DNA of 64,000 bases, from positions 1 to 64,000 of the forward strand of contig JAHDVE020003606.1 in NCBI GenBank assembly GCA_022606495.2. The letters are read 5' to 3'. Of this stretch, positions 58,524 through 64,000 are shown in pieces. Made by a program: the position numbers and the translations under genes. This stretch comes from Halesus radiatus. Its lineage: Eukaryota; Arthropoda; Insecta; Trichoptera; Limnephilidae. Below the pieces are notes generated by a model that made no database searches, was not told the DNA's origin, and saw only the letters and a list, made by a program, of their open reading frames with translations. The first letter of the stretch is position 1. The number at the start of each line of letters is the position of its first letter.

Positions 58524-58758
58524 TATTAATTATATAAATTAAAAATATACTTTGTATTTACCACTTTAATTAAAATATATAAATATTTCTCTACATGTTT
58601 CGATAGCAATGCTATCATCTTCAGGAATAAATGAATAGTATTAGTATTCATTTATTCCTGAAGATGATAGCATTGCTATCGAAACATGTAGAGAAATATT
58701 TATATATTTTAATTAAAGTGGTAAATACAAAGTATATTTTTAATTTATATAATTAATA
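58524..58758. mobile_element. Perfect 114-bp-arm palindrome carrying two hammerhead motifs
   Basis: Arms 58,524-58,637 and 58,645-58,758 are exact inverse complements with a 7-nt spacer (GTATTAG). Each arm contains GTATTCATTTATTC-type text and a full hammerhead motif: plus core CTGAAGA at 58,658-58,664, stem II GATAGC-ATT-GCTATC, GAAA at 58,681-58,684, ACATGT at 58,684-58,689; minus copy at 58,592-58,624. Terminal repeats in inverted orientation are known in Penelope-like elements. Perfect identity implies a recent origin or gene conversion. Confidence 0.85.
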
Positions 58759-58944
58759 TCCAGCTCTTAAAATGACCAATCAGAATATCTATAGTCCCAC
58801 AGGTTCCGAAAACTGTTACTCTTATATAATATCATATGAAGAAGGTATCAAATAAGTCGCCAATCTGTTACATTTAACGATAAAGCACTAGATTAATGGG
58901 AAATAATAATAACATATCTTAGTAAGAATCCTTCGGTTTAAACT

Positions 58945-59752
58945 GTGGCGTTAAGAACTGGCTGACATCGTATTTACAGAATCGTTTACAAGCCGTGAAG
59001 GTAGGGCAACACCAATCAAACTATGCAACCCTCTCAGCTGGATTACCCCAGGGGTCCGTTCTGGGTCCACTACTTTTTATCCTCCTCACAAATAATGTCG
59101 CTAAAATAATCTAATCATTCGGTATTCGATCAGGTTGCTATGCTGATGACTAGCAAGTTTATTTTAAGACATTCTAAAAACTCGCGTAGAAGCAATTACT
59201 CGTTGGATGACCTCAAATAGATTGAAGCTGAATCGGTCAAGGACTGGGTTTCTCTGGACCGCCATAAGCAGATGCCTGTGTAACATTAACACGTCCCCAA
59301 TAACCATTTCCGGAACTGACATTACTCCAAGTACATGTATCAAATTACTTGGAGTCAATCTGAATCCTTTAAAACTCAAGTCAACAGAACTGTAAGCACA
59401 GGATTCTTCCAATTAAGGCACATTAAAGCAGCATGTCCTAAAAGAATCCAGTTAAAGCTTTGCTGGATGGTATTTAAATCAATTAACGGGATGGCTCCAG
59501 CTTGCCTATCGGAACTATGCATTCCTGAAAATTCCAATTCACGCCAGTCAACTCTTAGACCAGCGACGTAATCGGCCAGCGGGAGGCTAAAGGAACCAAA
59601 ACGCATACCAGACACTAAGTTTGGTGAGCGAGCTTTCAGCGTGTCAGGCTCTAGAGCGTGGAATAAACTTCCATACGATGTAATATTGATTAAAGACTCG
59701 ACAGAATTCAGAGCAAAACTCAAAACTTATCTCTTCGGAAAATCATATCCAT
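58945..59752 (+). mobile_element. LINE RT fragment with YADD, internally deleted (CR1/L2-like)
   Basis: VKNWLTSYLQNRLQAVKVGQ, then AGLPQGSVLGPLLFILL and GCYADD (59,133-59,150), followed at once by TAG. Then RWMTSNRLKLN, KLLGVNLNPLKL, FFQLRHIKAACPKRIQLKLC, VFKSINGMAPACLSELCIPE and AWNKLPYDV ... EFRAKLKTYLF across frames. These are RT motifs B and C and the thumb/tail of a CR1/L2-type ORF2. The stretch between LRHIKAACP and KRIQLK is shorter than in the family, where a ~60-residue VHAFxxSRxDYCN segment is expected: an internal deletion. Dead copy. Confidence 0.85.
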
Positions 59753-60549
59753 GAATGGTTCAGTTGTATACCTAATTAGCATAGCAAAGCTAACCGTTAG
59801 TACCCACAAAAAGTAACCAAAAAAAATTGAAACTTTTCATAGTCCGCGACATTCTAAATAATTATGAATATTTGTAACTGAAAATAAATATTATCAAAAA
59901 TCGCAAATAAAATAATGTTTCAAATAAATACCTACTCTTATTTTGCCAATAACCTTCTAATAAGTATAATTTATAATTTCAATGACAAATAGGATTTAAG
60001 GCGATGCAATGGGAAGTAATGCAAAATCGTGTGTTTTCGGTTTGAGAATTTTTTGGTCTAGAAATATCATAGGAGATTGAATTAAATACGGCAAGTAGAT
60101 CACACCTTGACCTTTCATTTAAACGTGCACTTTTTTGGTATGTCTTTTTATAAGCTTAGAAAAAAATAAAGTATGAGACATTCAAAAAATGTTTAAAGCA
60201 CAAAATTTCCTACTTATGAACACCTTTTCCCATATTTTCGTATTGCTCGTTGTGGTAAATGAAGTTTTTTAGAATATGACCCTAAAACATTTTAATAATT
60301 AGGTCTGAGCTTTACAGAATTGAATAAAACACGCATTTGGGTGATGTTTATTTTGCTGAAATCGAAACATGCGGCCGATGTACAGCAGGATTTTCAACCT
60401 TGTCGCCACCTGCATAAGGAGCGCCTGATTTCGTTAAAATTTTAGCCGGTGGATGGCCTTAAACAGTAACTCCAATATCATGCAATGTGCAGTGTTTTCT
60501 AATATATGTGTCCTGTGCGCGCAAACTCATATCATCTCAAGCGAATACT
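59753..60549. other. Spacer, nothing recognised
   Basis: No supportable feature. Confidence 0.4.
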
Positions 60550-60785
60550 TTGTATTAAGTAAATGAAACTCGTTGTTACAAACCACGAATATATTTTATT
60601 TTCACCAACCGGTTTCGCTTAACTCAAGCTTCATCAGGGTAAATATAATAACTGAAGTTATAATAATAATATAGTAACTGCAGTTATTATATTTAACCTG
60701 ATGAAGCTTGAGTTAAGCGAAACCGGTTGGTGAAAATATAATATATTCGTGGTTTATAACAACGTGATTCTTTTACTTAATACAA
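60550..60785. mobile_element. 111-bp-arm inverted repeat carrying two hammerhead motifs
   Basis: Arms 60,550-60,660 and 60,675-60,785 pair with about nine mismatches around a 14-nt spacer. Plus motif: CTGATGA (60,698-60,704), stem II GCTT-GAGTT-AAGC (60,706-60,718), GAAA (60,719-60,722), ACCGGT (60,722-60,727), T. The minus motif (60,608-60,637) keeps the same core. Both cores are intact although the arms have diverged. Confidence 0.8.
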
Positions 60786-60904
60786 TGTCAAACCACAAAG
60801 TGTTTGCTTCTTATGAAAAAAAAAGAAAACTTTGTAATTTAACGTTTTAGTCTGGAGGGACCTATCAGGTAAGTGTGTTTCTGTATTCGTAAATAATAAG
60901 ATAA

Positions 60905-61000
60905 ACCCTAGCAAGTAGTATTTGTGCAGCGCCCTTGAGGTGATTTTTCACAAAAATGGCGCTATACAAGTCATCCAAGTATTATTATTATTAGTAAAAC
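60905..61000 (+). repeat. 3'-end hairpin 'X', plus orientation
   Basis: TTGTGCAGCGCCCTTGAGGT, TTTTCACAAAAATGGCGCTA and TACAAGTCATCCAAG, then (ATT)n. The only copy read 5'-to-3' on plus; it shows hairpin then microsatellite, as for a LINE 3' end. Confidence 0.75.
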
Positions 61001-62592
61001 CAATCGTATTTGCTATATTCCAGCAGGTTCCGGACAATGCTGATCTTGCTCAGTGTTATCTAAAGAAGGTAAATAAGCGGTCATAGTTATATCCACAGAC
61101 ACATAAGGGAATTAATGGTAATTAATAATAGTATCTCTCGGATAAAGCAAGGGTCCTACAGATGGTGACGGGTGATGTTTTGCCCTCAAAGGTCTCGAGC
61201 CCAACAGGGCCAACAGTCCAAGGGGTATTATGGCCAATTAGCCAGAGAATGCTGATGAATGAAAGGTACCGATAGAAGCGGACGTCAAATGGATATGTAA
61301 CGTTGTCCGTGTAACCTCTTAGGGTAACATTTCCCCGCTAATCGGCTTTCCGGGTACGTACTCAATGGCCTGACCCAATACTGGATTATGCTACATGTTA
61401 CACCAGTTGTTTCCCGCAACACATAGGCTAAACTAATTCGTGCTATGGGGAATGCTTAACTCTCTGGATACCAACAAACGATAAATCGTTGTTCTTGAGA
61501 GAGGCGTGAAATGCCAACGACGATCGTCATATGAGCAAATATTGGAAGGTAGAAAAATATTTCCAAATACAAAAATCTTTTACAATCGTTATCCTAAATA
61601 TTTATCAATCATAATTTTAGTTTTTAAATGGGTGGGTCCCCGAAAATACCTCTTCACCGTCAGAACCACTGTGGGTTTCAGAGTCACTTACTTGGTCCTT
61701 TAAAAATTAATGGAAAATATTTTTTTCTAGATGATCGGTGGATTTTATGTTCCAGAATAAAAATGATGACAACTGCAGCCAGATTCAGAGCCCGCAAGTT
61801 CTCTTTCTTCTGCCATTCACTATTCCATGAGCTTTTCCAGGTTCGAGTTCTGAGCTTAGTGAGCGATGTGTCCAAAATAACCCCTGAATTAACTGGAGAC
61901 ATAATATTGCCCGAGTTATTATTTTTGTCCTGACTATATTATAATTTTTTTACGATGCTTTCAATTAATTTTAACAATCAGCACTTCTATCTACCTCTAA
62001 GTTTACTAATTTTTATAATTTTTTCATCACAATATTATTTAAAAGAGGTGGAAAGTTACGTTTTTCAAGATGGCGTATCCTTGGCGGGCCCGGATAGTTT
62101 ATTGGATTTCTTTTATACTACGGAATTATTTTAATAAATTTATATTGATTATAGGAAAGAACGATATTTCCGTGATTAACCATTAAATATTTAGTGTTTT
62201 TCAAGTATTCAAATATTTCAAACAAAAAATAGGAACACTCGAGTGCTACTCGGGTTAGTAGTGTGTTAAATGTCTTTTTTTTTATTGCAATTTTTTTTTC
62301 TTATTCATTCGTTTTCATAGAGAGGAAATTCCTGAAACAGCTTTTTATTACTGATTCAGAACATAAATAAAGAGATCAGCCCCTAATAGGCAAAGAAACT
62401 CCCCCTGGAGTTATCTGAAATCGATGTTTCTATCTTGACGTTAAAAATATTTTTATTATTTTGATTCATTACATTCAAGTAAATAGTTGTTTCTTTTTTT
62501 TTTATTTTTAAATTTAGATATTGTTTTTTATTAATTGATAAACTAAAGTTTTTTTTTAAGACAAGATTTTTGTGCATAGCGCAAAGGGTAAC
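61001..62592. other. Spacer, nothing recognised
   Basis: A GC-richer block (61,080-61,500) and open frames at 61,628-61,933 lack recognisable domains. Confidence 0.4.
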
Positions 62593-62804
62593 AATTATTT
62601 TTATAAACAATAATTATTAGCCTGAAACACTCATCCAAATTGAAAAAACCTTCCGAGCAAAGATAAATGTCGCCGGCAGGACAATAGAAGGGTATTAGAA
62701 GGGTGTGGGTTCGTGTCCTGCCGGCGACATTTATCTTTGCTCGGAAGGTTTTTTCAATTTGGATGAGTGTTTCAGGCTAATAATTATTGTTTATAAAAAT
62801 AATT
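62593..62804. mobile_element. Perfect 91-bp-arm palindrome with B-box-like loop edge
   Basis: Arms 62,593-62,683 and 62,714-62,804 are exact inverse complements; the loop is 30 nt. The inner arm end GTCGCCGGCAGGACA, with loop text GTGGGTTCG and the start of arm two, gives GGGTTCGTGTCCTGCCGGC, which resembles a pol III B box and T arm (GGTTCGANTCC) with one change. No hammerhead core. Family unknown. Confidence 0.85.
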
Positions 62805-64000
62805 AGATATTGTTGTTTTTTATAACATGCTTTTACCGTGGTGCGATTTGAGGGACACTAAAGAATAAATAATATTTTTATCGGTTTTCTGTATTCTTTT
62901 TTTTCCTTTGCAATAAAAGAAAAACATAAAACTATTTATCTGATTGGTGATTTAGTCTCAGGCCTCAAGATATTTGTTGCTAAGCTCTTCCAGAATGGAC
63001 GGGTAAGTGCGCTTGGCTGTTCTAATTTTTGGCTTACACTAGCCCTAAAAGTTGAGCATACAAAGGGTTAACATGCTTAATTATTTCAGCATAATACATC
63101 CCAGATGGGACGGCTTATTTATAGCTAGCGGAATACCCGACGCATCGAAATAATGGCGGTTCTCGTGCAATAACAGTGGTTTTAATCGCAAATATTACGA
63201 TATTGGCATTAAGCTACCTACTTCTATATCCGACTATTAGTTACCAGGTTTTAATTTATCACACTATATAAAATTTAAGGCCATATTGATTTTCACGGTT
63301 ATTGTAACTGAATTTCGATACTAAAACATAAATAAATAATGGAAAGAACTAATGGGTACGTAAAAATAAATTATAATAAGTCCATTCTCTGAAATAATGA
63401 AACATGCTCTAACCATCAGCAAGCTTCCGGAATTATACGTAGGTGTTATGAAAGTGTCCTTTTTTATAACAAATCGAAACAAAACAACAAACGCATTAAT
63501 AAAAACCGGGCTTATTGCTAAATAAATTAATAAAATACTGGGAATATTAAAAAAACAACGAATTTCCAGGAAAATTTTAATGAAATTTATTATTTAAAAT
63601 ATAAAACAAATAGAAAAGTCTTCATTTCATGTTAATGGCAGTAAATAAATATCAAAGGTGGCCAGTCCAAAAAATAAAATGAGATGTGGCACCATTCGGG
63701 GAATCTTTTCTATAAGTAATTCAGATATTTTTTTCCTGGAGTATCAAAAATCTGGTGATGTCTGGTGATAAGAAATTCCAACACCTTTTCATCTGTGGAT
63801 TTTATAGGTACACTGAAATATTTTTAAATCGATAGGTTTTTTTCGTATGGATGCTAAGCTTTGAAAAATTCATATTATTTTTCAAAAATAAGACAAGTTC
63901 GGTAAAAAGTACGAGCATTAATAGAAGCCCCTAAGTGGCGAATAGTTTATTTATAAATGTATTAATACACATTTTTACTAAATCAATAATGCTCAATAAT
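62805..64000. other. Spacer to window end
   Basis: Nothing recognised apart from A/T runs. Confidence 0.4.

Noticed and set aside
61628..61933. 101-codon plus frame as a gene
   Set aside because: No recognisable domain; length is within chance range for this composition.

Overview
This window reads as intergenic (or deep intronic) DNA of a repeat-rich arthropod, most likely an insect. It is strongly AT-rich, and I found no intact cellular protein-coding gene, rRNA or functional tRNA. The order is unresolved. Insect-like signs are decayed non-LTR retrotransposons of jockey/CR1-like and RTE-like type, tRNA-derived SINEs, Helitron-like ends, hAT-type MITEs, a tiny CCTAA-type tract near 44,273 and frequent TAGGTACCTAC-like strings. 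Almost every open frame sits in low-complexity sequence, a tandem array or a retrotransposon remnant.

Layout: 1-5.8 kb has a LINE ORF2 tail, a decayed minisatellite and a foldback MITE, then mostly featureless AT-rich DNA. 6.3-7.4 kb is a satellite of about 17 units of 66 bp with a four-unit higher-order pattern. 7.4-15.4 kb holds a SINE, a TIR element with an internal tRNA-like unit, two LINE tails, a TTAA-flanked TIR element and several hairpins. 17.7-24.6 kb holds a Helitron-like copy, hAT MITEs (one with a perfect 8-bp target duplication), two RTE-like LINE tails and a LINE ending in a long (ATT)n. 26-32.5 kb has three SINE copies, a Helitron-like copy, adjacent MITEs and a 340-bp (ATT)n. 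32.5-44 kb is the least repetitive part, broken by one RTE-like tail and several SINE copies. 44.4-46.9 kb has a decayed LINE RT domain and a nested palindrome/tRNA-like element. 49-55.9 kb has a (TAGGGG)n-bearing Helitron-like copy, a diverged tandem duplication, an insertion with a 13-bp target duplication, a CpG-rich patch and an eight-unit 108-bp array. 58-62.8 kb has a SINE, two large palindromes, a LINE RT fragment with the YADD motif and a perfect 91-bp-arm palindrome.

The most interesting signal is a dispersed set of hammerhead-ribozyme-like (HHR) motifs: CTGANGA, a short hairpin, GAAA, then a palindromic stem III (ACATGT or ACCGGT). Strong examples lie at 51.34, 54.39, 58.6 and 60.7 kb; weaker or decayed ones at 9.1, 19.3, 23.1 and 52.4 kb. 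Two sit on both strands of near-perfect inverted repeats, and one lies in a ~181-bp insertion flanked by a 13-bp direct repeat. This fits the HHR motifs known from terminal repeats of Penelope-like elements and from retrozymes. No Penelope RT or GIY-YIG domain is visible, so these look like non-autonomous units.

A second theme is RNA hairpins at retroelement 3' ends. One GTATAGCGCC-type hairpin recurs at about eight dispersed sites and was amplified into the 108-bp array. A third is a composite element in which ~60-bp inverted repeats surround a tRNA-like pol III promoter. Assignments rest on reading the sequence and on family knowledge; no database search was run.
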